From: Girardinichthys multiradiatus
Taxonomy: Eukaryota > Chordata > Actinopteri > Cyprinodontiformes > Goodeidae
Assembly (NCBI RefSeq): GCF_021462225.1
Contig: NC_061812.1
Coordinates: forward strand, 46,171,363 to 46,235,362
DNA: 64,000 nt
Direction: 5' to 3'
Positions 1-10,089 of the stretch are shown piece after piece (the first letter of the stretch is position 1; each line of letters begins with the position of its first letter). The translations under genes were made by a program, and so were the position numbers. A model generated the notes under the pieces. The model ran no database searches. It saw nothing but the letters and a program-made list of their open reading frames with translations, and was not told the origin of the DNA.

Positions 1-860
1 TTGCATAGGAACCTGCTTCTTGGTTAACTTCATCACCAGCAGATTGTGAGCAGACTTTTCTAAACAACCCCCTCCAGCTTCTTTCACCCTCTGTGCCATA
101 TTTATAGTCATTTTTCGTTCTCCAGGGGACAATTCTCTAATATTTTGACCCAATTTTTCCTCTTGGTTTTCAGTCAGACAGCTCCACAGCCTAGTGAGAT
201 AAAGGAGAGATGCAAACTAGCTTTTGTTGCCCCTGTCTCCTTGAATGTTAGTGTGCTGTTAAATGTAGCCCAGAGAGGCAAACAACTGAACATCCAAAAT
301 TGCTCCAGCAACCTCACAAGGAGGCACACAGAATGAGATGCCAAATGTTACAAGTATTTTAGATCTTTAACCACTTTCACAACATTCTAATTACTCTAGG
401 GCATTTGTCACCTTCGAAGCTGCAACATGACACTTTCAATCAGCACTGTGAATCTCAGATTTTGATTTAAGTCTGATAAAGGAAGTAAATAGAAAAATGG
501 GTGTTTAAGAATTTTGTTTTTGATGGCATTTTGTTGAATATGTAAGACTGTGACCTATTTTTCATTTCTGCATCAGTGGAGTTTTCTACAAGCTCTACAT
601 GATGACAATGCTTCAATTATATAGAATTCTAATGGGTCTGCATAGATGTCCAAGTTTATAGCCTTTGGCTCTGCAGTAAGTCAGGTAAAGGCACATCTCA
701 TTCAGGAGTACTTTGGTTGACATGGGTAAGACGGGATGATTTCTTATAAAGACCAGCTTTGAAAACCCCAAAAAGATGTTTTATGGCATTTTAACTCACA
801 GACTCCAGTAGTACAAAGCCATTTGTATGGCAGTGTCTATGTAAAGTTTGTTAAAATCTC
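1..860. other. Anonymous sequence, no gene seen
   Basis: AT-rich sequence with only short ORFs that resemble nothing I recognise. I see no tRNA, exon or repeat terminus here. Confidence 0.5.
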
Positions 861-990
861 AATTCAGTTTATATTCTTTTTATTTATATAGCGCCAAATT
901 ACAACACATGTCCCTCAAGGCACTTTACATAGTCAATTCAATAAAATCATACAGACTCCAAGACAACTACATACATTCCAATTCAACACC
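861..990 (-). repeat. 3' tail of an L2/SINE-type fish retroposon
   Basis: The stretch holds TATTTATATAGCGCCAAATT followed by CCTCAAGGCACTTTACAT, the reverse complement of the tail shared by many fish L2-type LINEs and related SINEs. Similar tails occur at 16545-16612 (plus) and 57530-57620 (minus). Only the terminal part is present, as expected for 5'-truncated retroposition. Confidence 0.6.
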
Positions 991-1914
991 ATAGGCAGGA
1001 GGTCGATGATGGACTTTGTTGTCCTATCATCAGACCTTCGGCTGCATGTTTTGGACACTCAGGTGAAGGAAGGGGCTGAGCTGTCCACTGATCACCACCT
1101 GGTGGTGAATTTGATCCGCTGCAAGAGGAAAAACCCGGACAGACGTGGCAGGCCCAAGCGAATAGTGAGGGTCTGCTGGGAACATCTGGCAGAGCCCTCG
1201 GCCAGGGATGTATTCAACTCCCACCTCCGGGAGAGCTTTGACCAGATTCTGGGGGATGTTGGAGACATAGACTCCGTGTGGACCATGTTCTCCGCATCTG
1301 TTGTCGATGCTGCTGCCCGTAGCTGTGGCCGTAAGGTCTGCGGTGCCTGTCGCAGCGGCAATCCCCAAACCCGGTGGTGGACACCGGTAGTAAGGGATGC
1401 TGTCAAGCTGAATAAGGAGTCCTATCGGCTTATGGGACTCCTGAGGCGGCTGATGGGTACCGTGAGGCCACGCGTGCCACGGCCCGGGCTGTGGGAGTGG
1501 CAAAAACCCGGGCCTGGGAGGAGTTCGGTGAGGCCATGGAGAAGGAATACCGGTTGGTCTCGAAGCAATTCTGGCAAACCGTCCGGCGCCTCAGGAGGGG
1601 GAAGCAGTGCTTCGCCAACACTGTTTACAGTGGGGGTGGAAGGCTGCTGACCTCAATTGGGACATTATTGGGCAGTGGAAGGAGTATTTAGATGATTTCC
1701 TCAATCCTGCCATCACGCATTCCCTGGTGGAAACAGAGGCTGGGGAATCGGGGTTAGACTCTTTTATCACCCAGGCTGAAGTCACCGAGGTGGTTAAAAA
1801 TCTCCATGGTGGCAGGGTTTCGGGGGTGGATGAGATCCGCTCTGAGTACCTCAAGTCTCTGGATGTTGTAGGGCTGTCATGGTTGACACGCCTCTTCAAC
1901 ATTGCGTGGCAGTC

Positions 1915-2264
1915 TGTTAGGGTTTTACGACTTTTTATATTGTTTATCACTTGTGTCTGCTCTAAGTGCTTTCTTCCCCCACATGGGTGAGTTATGCTAT
2001 TATCAGCAACATCTAGGGACTGGCACCAATCCTCACTCCTTTCTCCAAAATCAAGACACATGAACCCTAACCTTTCTGACCCCACACACACACACACACA
2101 CACACACCCACTCTTAATGATGTTTGAACTGTGTGTGACCAAGCATGTATAAATAAAGAGAGAGGGGGCTAATACTTCGTAGTCTGTAGTGCACAGCTAC
2201 CCTTGCAAGTAAAACTGACTCTGTGTCTTTCCTTACCTCTGAGTTGATTAAATAATACCTATCA
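1915..2264. mobile_element. Solo LTR inserted in the Rex3-type LINE
   Basis: The insert begins TGTTAGGG and ends CCTATCA, so it has TG...CA ends. It is flanked on both sides by the 5-bp direct repeat CAGTC (1910-1914 and 2265-2269). Removing the insert plus one CAGTC restores the expected LINE sequence. It contains TATAAATAAAG near 2148-2158, which can serve as TATA box or polyadenylation signal, and a CA microsatellite. No internal retroviral sequence is present, so this is a solo LTR left by LTR-LTR recombination. Its family is not recognised and its orientation is probably plus, judged from the late AATAAA. Confidence 0.8.
2083..2107. repeat. (CA)n microsatellite
   Basis: About twelve CA units lie inside the solo LTR. 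Length is likely to vary between individuals. Confidence 0.9.
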
Positions 2265-3514
2265 CAGTCAGGGACAGTGCCTCTGGACTGGTAGACTGGG
2301 GTGGTGGTCCCCCTTCATCAGAAGGGTGACCCGAGGGTGTGTTCCAATTACAGGGGGATCACACTCCTCAGCCTCCCTGGTAAGGCCTACGCCAGGGTAT
2401 TGGAGAGGAGAGTTCGGCCGATAGTCGAACCTCGGCTTTAGGAGGAGCAGTGTGGTTTTCATCCTAGCCGCGGAACACTGGACCAGCTCTATACCCTCCA
2501 CAGGGTACGTGAGGGTTCATTGGAGTTTGCCCAACCGGTCCACATGTGTTTTGTGGACCTGGAGAAGGCATTCGACTGTGTCCATCGTGGTGCCCTGTGG
2601 GGGGTGCTCAAGGAGTATGGAATCGGGGACCCTTTTTTAGGGGCCATCCGGTCTCTGTACAAGCGGAGCAGGAGTTTGGTCCGCATTGCCGGCACTAAGT
2701 CGGACCTGTTCCCGGTGCATGTTGGACTCCGGCAGGGCTGCCCTTTGTCACCGCTCCTGTTCCTAACTTTTATGGACAGAATTTCTAGGCGCAGCCAAGG
2801 GCCCGGCGGGGGTCTGGTTTGGGGACCAGTGGATTTTGTCTCTTCTTTTTGCAGATGATGTGGTCCTGCTGGCCCCCTCCAGCCAAGAATTACAGCATGC
2901 GCTGTGAAGAGTGTGAAGAGGCTGGCTTGAAGATCAGCTCCTCCAAGTCCGAGGTCGTGGTTCTTGACCGGAAAAGGGTGGCTTGTCCTCTTCAGGTTGG
3001 AGGGGAGTTCCTGCCTCAAGTGGAGGAGTTAAAGTATCTCGGGGTCTTGTTCACGAGTGAGGGAAGAATGGAGCGGGAGATCGATAGACAAATCGGTGCA
3101 GCTGCCACAGTAATGGGGGCACTGTGCTGATCCGTTGTGATGAAGAGAGAGCTGAGCCAAAAAGCGAAGCTCTGGATTTACTGGTCGGTCTACGTTCCTA
3201 CCCTCACCTATGGCCATGAACTTTGGGTCATGACCAAAAGAACAACATGCCAGATACAAGTGGCTGAAATGGGCTTCCTCCGTAGGGTGGCCAGTCACTC
3301 CCTTAGAGATAGGGTGAGGAGCTACGCCATCCGGGAGGGGCTCGGAGTAGAGCTGCTGCTCCTCCATATCGTGAGAAGCCAGTTGAGGTGGCTGGGGCAT
3401 CTATATCAGATGCCTCATGGACGCCTTCCTCGGGAGGTGTTCCAGGCACTTCCCACCGGGAGGAGGCCCAGGGGACGGCCCATGACACGGTGGAGGGACT
3501 ATGTCTCTCGGCTA

Positions 3515-3554
3515 GAGATTTTTTACCTTTGTTGGTGCAAAGGTAAAAAATCTC
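3515..3554. repeat. Perfect 17-bp hairpin at the LINE-LINE junction
   Basis: GAGATTTTTTACCTTTG (3515-3531) is followed by the loop TTGGTG and then its exact reverse complement (3538-3554). It sits precisely where the Rex3-type coding sequence stops and the I-type LINE begins. Confidence 0.9.
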
Positions 3555-3560
3555 AAAAGA

Positions 3561-4226
3561 TTGACAAAAAATGTAAATGGAGAAAGAGTAGGAAGCCTGT
3601 CAATTTTAATAAACTTTGAAGAAACAGTGTTGCCACAAAATGTCAAAATAGGATATTTGAGTTTTTCTGTGAGGCCTTTCCTTGCCCCACCACTAAGATT
3701 TTATAAATGTCAGAGATATGGCCACATTGCAGCTGTCTACAAAGGTAAACAAAGATGTCCAAAGTGTGGAGAAGATCACAGAATTGAATATTGTGGGGAA
3801 AACGTGCAGGAAAAATGTAGCAATTGTGGAGGGCAACATAGAGTTACATTCGGGGGATGTGAGGTAAGGAAGAAAGCAAAAGAAATTCAACAAATTAAAA
3901 TGACTACACACATAAGCTATGCTGAAGCAGTCAGACATGTCCAAAATGAAAGAACAAGGAATGCAGGTCAAATTAGGATTCCAGATTATCAACAGAGAAA
4001 AGTAGAATCAGAGGAAAATGTTACAATGTCTGTGGAAAAACTGATATTATTAGTAGCTTATATCATTAACTGCACTGAACAGGCTAAACACAAAACAGAA
4101 AAGATTAAAATAATAGTCAGAGGAGCAGAAAAGTTATTAGGGTTTAAAGAAGGGTCTTGGGAATACAATAAAAAGTTGGAGGCAGATAGGAGGCAAGGAG
4201 GAGCCCCAGCTGATAGAAACACATGA
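3561..4226 (+). pseudogene. ORF1 (nucleocapsid-like) of the I/Nimb-type LINE
   Basis: The frame is open for 221 residues and probably represents the C-terminal part of ORF1, the nucleic-acid-binding chaperone that coats LINE RNA. Around residues 47-100 lies a zinc-knuckle array. The first knuckle keeps KCQRYGH but lacks partner cysteines, with tyrosine where cysteine is expected. The second (CPKCGEDH) and third (CSNCGGQH) look better preserved. It ends next to the start of ORF2 at 4226, with almost no spacer, as is common in I-clade LINEs. The start at 3561 is only the first ATG in the surviving frame. The true start was lost at the junction with the upstream LINE. Confidence 0.7.
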
Positions 4227-5977
4227 TAATATTACAGTGGAATGCAAGAAGCTTAATTGCTAATGGACAGGAATTTAAAGGGCATATAGATGGAATTGAT
4301 GAAAAACCAGAAATTATATGTATACAGGAGACATGATTAAAGCCATACCTTGATTTTGTGTTCAAAGGGTATAATAGTATCAGAAGGGATAGACAAGAGG
4401 GAAGTGGAGGAGGATGTGGAATATTTATAAAAGAAGGAATACTATATCAAATATTAGGAAAAAGTAAAAAAATTAGAATACATAGTAGTTGAAATTCATG
4501 ATAAAAAAGAAAAATGTAAGATAATAAATTTTTATAATCCATGTAAAATATTATCATTTGAGTTGATGGATGAATTAATGGGGTATTTAGAAGGAAAAGT
4601 AATTTGGTGTGGAGATTTTAATGCTAACAGCACATTATGGGGAAAATGTAATGATAAAAATGGACAAATTATTGAAGAAATAATGGAAATGAAAAAATCT
4701 GGTATGTATAAATGAGAGAAGAGGAACAGGAATTAATGTAAAAACGGGTACAGAGTCTGTGATTGATTGATTTATATTTATATATTTAATTGTATCAAAA
4801 TCCTTTGCTAATAACTGTGAGTGGGACATTGACAAAGATACAACAGTAGGCAGTGATCATTACCCCATTAAAATCATAACAGGACTATTAAGAAATAACA
4901 GGAATACAAGATTATATAAAAGATGGAACTTTAATAAGGCTGATTGGGGTAAATTTAAATATTTAAGTCAAAAGAAATTGGAAGAAATAAATATGTCGAT
5001 TGATATAGTTTAAATATAAATATCTGTAAAACAAAATCTTACAGGGGCTGCAGAAGAGTCAATAAAAAAAGGAGGAAGACAGAACAATAAAACAAATTGT
5101 GCCATGGTGGACAAACGAATGCAGTGAAGTAATAAAACTAAGAAATAAAGCCTTTAAAGCAATAAAAAGTAACCCAATTTATCAGAATCTAATAGAGTAC
5201 AATAGAAAGCAAGCAAAGATAAGAAAGATCATCAAGAATGCAAAAAGAGAATATTGGAGAAACGTTTGTAATACCGTAAGGAGGGAAACAAACATTGACC
5301 AAATTTGGAAAACAATTAAAAGAATGAATGGTATTAGAAAAGAATATGGATATCCTATATTAAAAATAAATAATACAATTATAACGGAAGATAAAGAAAA
5401 AGCTGAAATATTAGCTAAAATATTTAATAATATTCATAGTTCAAGTAATATTAGTGAAGAGGGAAAGAAAGGTAGGGAAATCACAAAGATGAAATATAAA
5501 GACTTAACGCGAAATAACGTAGATACAAATAATTTAATAAATTAGCCATTTACAAAAGGAGAGTTGAACTCTGTAACCAGGAAAACAAAAAATACATCAC
5601 CTGGAAAAGATCAAATTATACAATGATAGATATGAAAATGGGTTTCGAAAAGTACAAATGATTCAGCATTATGTTTAGAATATGAAATTAGGAGAGCACA
5701 AATAAACATAGAAAATGTAGTAGCTGTATTTTTTGTCATAGAAAAAGCATATGACATGATGTGGGTTGAAGGATTATTCATCAAATTAAATAAAATGGGC
5801 ATTACTGGAAAAATGTTTAACTGGATTAAAGATTTTTTATCAAATACAACAATACAAGTAAGAATTTGTCAAGAATTGTCAGGTAAATATATAGTAGAAA
5901 ATGGTACTCCTCAAGGAAGTATTATAAGTCCGTTATTGTTTTCTATAATGATAAATGATGTATTTAAAAATATCAGC
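4226..5977 (+). pseudogene. ORF2 endonuclease-RT of the I/Nimb-type LINE, broken
   Basis: ORF2 would encode an apurinic-type endonuclease that nicks target DNA and a reverse transcriptase that primes on the nick. The endonuclease start motif, its QET motif (CIQET near 4320-4335, then a stop) and GDFNAN are visible. An open stretch at 5099-5545 (148 residues, starting MPWWTNEC) corresponds to the region before the RT. The RT keeps a YD-type palm region near 5750 and GTPQGS, but the catalytic box that should follow is absent because the element ends at about 5977. Stops and frameshifts are scattered throughout. The family assignment rests on these motifs and the ORF1 knuckles. Confidence 0.7.
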
Positions 5978-6822
5978 ATGATTCTCTCCTTCCACCTCCT
6001 ACCTCCTCTCGAAGCGCCCTAAAATCCGCCTGCCAAGCGTCGCCGAGGTTGACCTTCTCCACCCTGGCTCCCGCTGCACATTCCTGCCTGTCTTCTGCAT
6101 GCAGCTTCTTCTCTGATCTTCGTCTCTCAAACCGATCCTCCCGCACCTCAAGATTTGACGTCTTCTTCTACTCTAGTCATCCATCAATCTTCTCTGCTTC
6201 ATGGATTTTCTCCAGCGCTCCATTCATCTCACTCAACATCTCCGGAGTTCGCCTCCAACTTGGCTACGTTAGCTTCCTCTCTCCGCTCTACCAGCGCCCA
6301 GCCCGCTCCTCAGCCCCTCCCACCGCCGTTCACCTCGCTAATGCCCGGCCTAGCTTGTCTCTAGGTGAGATGCATCACTCCATTTTTTTCCCCATTCTTT
6401 TCTCAACATTTCATGGCATTCAGTGTTTCTCACTTCTCTTTTTCCCTCAGGCAGATTCTATGCTCCCACACATTCCAAGGTTCCACCTAGGGTCCAAGGT
6501 TCCACCTAGGGTCCGTTCCTAGATTCTGCAGGGGCAGGGCTTTAATCCATTCTTAAGAATAAGAATCACCGTTTACATTGTCAACAAAGCTGATTAATCT
6601 TTAACACCCATTGAAGTTTGCTGCTCTGTCAGTAGTTTAAAGAAGGGCTTCATGTTTATATTTTGTAGTTCTACTCCAACAAACTTGGAGATATCTAAAG
6701 TTGTCGGACCGCTTGGACAGTCAGTTTTCTAAGTCCAAATCTAAAGAAATGGACAAGAGCATGTCTAATTTAAGGATCCACTCATCAATGGTCCACACAG
6801 TGTTGTGGAAAATTCTTTTTAA
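5978..6822. other. Unrecognised sequence, pyrimidine-rich then AT-rich
   Basis: The composition changes abruptly at 5978 from A-rich LINE to CT-rich sequence. It contains a 157-residue ORF (6049-6522) rich in Ser and Pro, which I take as a by-product of composition. The direct repeat AAGGTTCCACCTAGGGTCC is seen twice at 6478-6513. The rest has no recognised family or gene. Confidence 0.4.
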
Positions 6823-6827
6823 TACTC

Positions 6828-7317
6828 TGTTATGATTTGGGGTTGTTTGGTTTTTGGTTTCGGGTTTTTTTTAATGTTTTTCACAGTTAAGGTTTGACTT
6901 GTTCTTTTGTTTATTATTTTTCTGGTCATGTTTTAGTCTTGTTCATGTTTTGTCAAGTTTGGTTTTGTTTGTATATTAGAGTCTCTGATTTTGCCGCAGC
7001 CACGTTTTGTTCTGTCCGTCAATTAAGTTTATTCGGTTCACCAGCTCAAAGTTAATCTGTCTCCTAACTCCACCTGGTTTACACTCCATAAATACACACC
7101 TGTTCTATCATTCGGCGCGGAAACATTTCTCAGGTCACGTCTTGTTCTCATATCATGTCTTGTTTTTTGATCATGCCATGCCTGTCTCGCCTGCTCATTT
7201 GTGGTTTTGTTCCTGCCTCCTGCTTTGAGTGAGATTTTGTTATTAAACCTTTTTCACTCACCATCACGCTGCCTGCTCATCTGCATTCTGGAGTCCTATA
7301 TCTCGTAAACCATAACA
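6828..7317 (+). repeat. 5' LTR (490 bp)
   Basis: It has TGTTATG...CATAACA ends. Its second half (about 7002-7317) is repeated at about 8884-9197. TATTAAACC near 7241 may act as a polyadenylation signal. The sequence directly after it (GAATGTTTCCGCC) does not match a primer binding site that I recognise. Confidence 0.85.
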
Positions 7318-7319
7318 GA

Positions 7320-7787
7320 ATGTTTCCGCCAACACTGGACCTCGCGGATGAGCACCAGGCTAGCTCCATGGACCTCTTTACTTTCCTGTCTCGGGAGGCA
7401 GCGAAGACGCTGCGTCGTTCTGCAGGGCTGTCAGTGCCACAGTCGGCTTATGATGGATCCAGGTTGGCGATTCCATGTCCAGGGACAGGTCCCCTTCGAC
7501 ACCGTTCTCCGCCTGCTCCCCTGGCTGCGCACTGTGGTCCAGCAGTGAAGCCCTCGCCCTCCTTCCGCCACAAGAAATGTCGGCGCGGAGCACCTTCCTG
7601 TTCGGCTGGCGAGGAGGTGTTTTCTCTGCCAGCTGACGTGAGGGCTGCAGTAAGTAAGCCCGCATCTTTGTCTGCCACAGCACTGTCTGCCAGGCTCGCT
7701 GCAGCTCTGCCCATGCCATCTTCGCTCGCTCCAGCCCATAGCTCTGAGTCTTCGCCTGATGAACTGGAGGAGCGGCTAAGGTTCTAA
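7320..7787 (+). CDS. Gag-like ORF part 1 of the non-autonomous LTR element
   Basis: The open frame of 155 residues begins two bases inside the internal region. Its N terminus (MFPPTLDLADEHQ) looks like a designed start, directly after the LTR. The product is Ala/Ser/Pro-rich with no zinc knuckle, protease or membrane segment. Position suggests a Gag-like or element-specific protein, but I recognise no family domain. A stop at 7785-7787 separates it from the next, larger ORF at 7824 in a different frame. The two may be one broken gene. Function unknown. Confidence 0.5.
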   Translation: MFPPTLDLADEHQASSMDLFTFLSREAAKTLRRSAGLSVPQSAYDGSRLAIPCPGTGPLRHRSPPAPLAAHCGPAVKPSPSFRHKKCRRGAPSCSAGEEVFSLPADVRAAVSKPASLSATALSARLAAALPMPSSLAPAHSSESSPDELEERLRF

Positions 7788-7823
7788 GCTCGACAGATCA
7801 AGAGCTTTAGGAGGACCAGTCTC

Positions 7824-8876
7824 ATGTATTCCTCTCTGGAGCTGATGGAGAGGATCAGGCAGAAGGAGAGGGACTATGAGACTGCAGGACTCCAGGGAGC
7901 TGCTGCAGAGCAGCCCACGCCAGGACTCCAGGGAGGTGCTGCTGCTGCTGCAGAGCAGCCCACGTCAAGTCCACAGAGCGCTGCTGCAGAGCATCCCACG
8001 TCAGGTCCACAGAGAGCTGCTGCAGAGCAGCCCACGTCAGCTCCACAGCCAGGTCTACAGCCTGACACACCTCAGCCTGACACACCTCAGCCTGATACAC
8101 CTCAGCCAGACACACCACAGCCTGGGATGACGCCTGACCCTAAGTCAACCTCAACCCCCTCCACACGGCGCAGAGGACGTCGTAAGAGGGACGCCCCGGC
8201 TCAAGTCATCGGGGGCCCTGGCGACGCCTCTGCTCATGCCACTGAGGGTCCGGCTGACGCCTCAGCCTCTGCTCACGCCACTGAGGGTCCGCCTGACGCC
8301 TCAGCCTCTGCTCACGCCACTGAGGGTCTCGGCGACGCCTCAGCCTCTGCTCACGCCACTGAGGGTCCCGCCGACGCATCAGCTCCTGCTCACGTCATTG
8401 AGGGTCCCACCGACGCCTCAGCTCCTGTTCACGTCACTGAGGGTCCTGTTCCTAGTCTGCAGGGGCTCAGTGAGGAACTGGTCCTCGTTCTGGCTTCTGA
8501 ACCCTGCAACGAGGGGTTCAAGGAGGAAGTGCCGCCGAACCCTGTTCCTGAGGGCTTTAAGAAACAGTTTGTCCTCGTTCTGGCCTTTGAACCCAGAGAC
8601 GAGGGTTCGCCAGGCTCTGCTTCAGCCTCTGAGGGTTCGCCAGGCTCCACGCCTCCGGAGTTCCACAGAGTTTCTGGGGGGTCCTCTACTCTGCTTGGTC
8701 GCCTGCCAAAACTCTGTGCCCGCTGGGGACGACCTCTTGGTCGCCCGCCGGAACCCTGTGCCTGCTGGGGACAACCTCCTGGTCGCCCGCCAGAACTCTG
8801 CCGGCTGGGGACAACCTCCTGGTCGCCCGCCGGAACTTTGTGCCTGCTGGGGACGACCTCCTGGTCGCCCGCCTGA
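7824..8876 (+). CDS. Repeat-rich low-complexity protein of the LTR element
   Basis: The 350-residue frame is built from three blocks of tandem repeats. Residues about 20-80 contain AAAEQPT-type units, then four PDTPQ units. Residues about 130-210 contain about six units of the type DASASAHATEGP, roughly 14-16 residues each. The C terminus (about 285-350) contains repeats of the type GRPPE..CACWGQPP. A Glu-rich linker with the repeated phrase LVLA.EP lies between. Such proteins recur in fish genomes as repeat-derived hypothetical proteins. No enzyme motif is visible. The frame runs into the partial 3' LTR, so the original C terminus may have been lost when the start of that LTR was deleted. 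Coding is likely because the repeats preserve frame. Confidence 0.55.
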   Translation: MYSSLELMERIRQKERDYETAGLQGAAAEQPTPGLQGGAAAAAEQPTSSPQSAAAEHPTSGPQRAAAEQPTSAPQPGLQPDTPQPDTPQPDTPQPDTPQPGMTPDPKSTSTPSTRRRGRRKRDAPAQVIGGPGDASAHATEGPADASASAHATEGPPDASASAHATEGLGDASASAHATEGPADASAPAHVIEGPTDASAPVHVTEGPVPSLQGLSEELVLVLASEPCNEGFKEEVPPNPVPEGFKKQFVLVLAFEPRDEGSPGSASASEGSPGSTPPEFHRVSGGSSTLLGRLPKLCARWGRPLGRPPEPCACWGQPPGRPPELCRLGTTSWSPAGTLCLLGTTSWSPA

Positions 8877-8883
8877 ACTTTGT

Positions 8884-9197
8884 TTTTGTTCTGTCTGTCA
8901 ATTAAGGTTATTCGGTTCACCTGCTCAAAGTTAATCTGTCTCCTAGCTCCACCTGGTTTACACTCCATACATACACTCCATGTTCTGTCATTCGGCATGG
9001 AAACATTTCTCAGATCATGTCTTGTTCACATATCATGTCTTGTTTTTTGATGATGCCATGCCTGTCTTGCCTGCCCGTTTGTTGTTTTGTTCCTGCCTCC
9101 TGCTGTGAGTGAGTTTTTGTTATTAAACCTTTTTCACTCACCATCACGCTGCCTGCTCATCTGCATTCTGGGGTCCTATATTTTGCAAATCCTAACA
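8884..9197 (+). repeat. 3' LTR, 5'-truncated
   Basis: It matches 7002-7317 of the 5' LTR with scattered differences and ends CCTAACA. The first about 170 bp of the LTR are absent and the coding repeats run straight into it, showing an internal deletion across the internal/LTR boundary. Confidence 0.8.
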
Positions 9198-9202
9198 TAC
9201 TC

Positions 9203-10089
9203 AGAAATTCCCTTTGCCTCTCTCCTCTCTGACCTCTGTGTTTTGTTACCCTAGAGGAGTTGGTCTGTAAATTCATTATCAGAAGGTTTATGGTTAACAC
9301 TCCCTGAAGTGTATGCCTCAAGGGATGGTAGATGGGTGCCCTCATAAATAACCTTGTTACCTCTGACCCGGGGAGGGTCTGGGGATCATAATTCTAAAAC
9401 TCTTTTAAGTTGAGGTAACACCCACATACTGTCTGTAAACTCTTGTTGTGGGCTCTGCTTCACTGCCTAAACTCAGTGACAGAGACTTCAAAGGCTGAAA
9501 TGCCTTTGAATAAATTTATAAAGACAATGTCCAGTTTTTCTTGTTAATGAGTTGATTTTTCTCCCACTTTGATAAGAAAATCCATAACAACAGCAACCCA
9601 GTTTCGACTTTGGTTCATACAGCTTTCAGAATTTTGATCTCCGCAAAAAGCTCTTAGTGTGACTGAAGAGTCTCATATAATGCAAGGCTTTAGTGAAGAT
9701 GAAGATATAACCATCAGTTTTTTCAAATATTATTTTCTCCACTCAATCCGCATAAGACAAACTGATTTGAGATCGATTAGTTATTTTCTCCGGCTGAATT
9801 GCTCACTCATATTCATAACATTGGCAGGTTTTAAACTTTAACTCATTTATGTTGGGAATCTGCAACAGTGTAGGAAGCCATATTTGCTCAGTAGAGCAGA
9901 TCTATCTTCATGTCTTTTAGAAATGGTGGCACTTGCAAGATTAGGTCTGCACATTTAGCAGCTGCTAACACCGTTGTGCATCTGCCACTCGGTGAGCCCC
10001 TCAGAGAGTCAGAGGTATGGAAGAAACAATAACTTTTCATGGAATTCATATAAAGGTAAGAGAAACCAGTACTACTCAGAACCTTTAAA
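9203..10089. other. Anonymous sequence
   Basis: Unique-looking, moderately AT-rich sequence. No coding frame longer than about 60 residues and no recognised repeat. Confidence 0.45.

Larger units (their letters stand above)
998..3514 (+). mobile_element. Rex3/RTE-type non-LTR retrotransposon, degraded
   Basis: Translated pieces in three frames give, in order, the end of an endonuclease domain (ELSTDHHLVVNLIR, about 1080-1120), the linker, and a reverse transcriptase. The RT includes FVDLEKAFDCVHRGALW (motif A, 2550-2610), GLRQGCPLSPLLFL (about 2725-2770) and the C-terminal RGRPMTRWRDYVSRL (near 3470-3510). This order and wording match RTE-clade LINEs of the fish Rex3 type. The 5' half of the endonuclease is missing, as is usual for 5'-truncated copies. 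Frameshifts occur near 1500, 1990 and 2860, and a stop lies near 3127. A 350-bp solo LTR interrupts it at 1915-2264. The 3' end is replaced abruptly at about 3514. The copy cannot be active. The clade is a family-level judgement; the Rex3 name is likely but not checked. Confidence 0.8.
3555..5977 (+). mobile_element. I/Nimb-type LINE remnant (ORF1 plus broken ORF2)
   Basis: A zinc-knuckle ORF1 is followed directly by an endonuclease start (IILQWNARSL, about 4226) and, further on, GDFNAN (about 4610-4630). Next come an RT N-terminal region (5099-5545) and the RT motif GTPQGSIISPLLFS (about 5905-5945). This order is that of I-clade (I/Nimb) LINEs. The sequence is strikingly A-rich and contrasts with the GC-rich Rex3 LINE before it. 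ORF2 has in-frame stops near 4335 and 4490. It lacks RT sequence between about 5600 and 5700 and is cut off at about 5977, inside the RT. The 5' UTR is also missing. Inactive. Confidence 0.75.
6828..9197 (+). mobile_element. Non-autonomous LTR retrotransposon with 5-bp target duplication
   Basis: The 5' LTR (6828-7317) starts TGTTATG and ends CATAACA, a perfect terminal inverted repeat. The right end (…CCTAACA, 9197) belongs to a second LTR copy that lacks its first roughly 170 bp. The whole unit is flanked by TACTC at 6823-6827 and 9198-9202. That duplication shows it arrived as one integration event and that any shortening occurred later or was inherited. The internal part encodes repeat-rich ORFs but no protease, RT, RNase H or integrase motif, so mobilisation would need proteins from another element. 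LTR identity is roughly 85-90 percent by eye, so the copy is not young. Confidence 0.85.

Noticed and set aside
6049..6522. 157-residue ORF after the I-type LINE
   Set aside because: Ser/Pro/Leu-rich translation of CT-rich DNA with no start context, domain or repeat of frame.
8200..8880. Regular repeats resembling a CRISPR array
   Set aside because: The repeats are contiguous, diverged and in one coding frame within an LTR element, with no unique spacers; the genome is eukaryotic.
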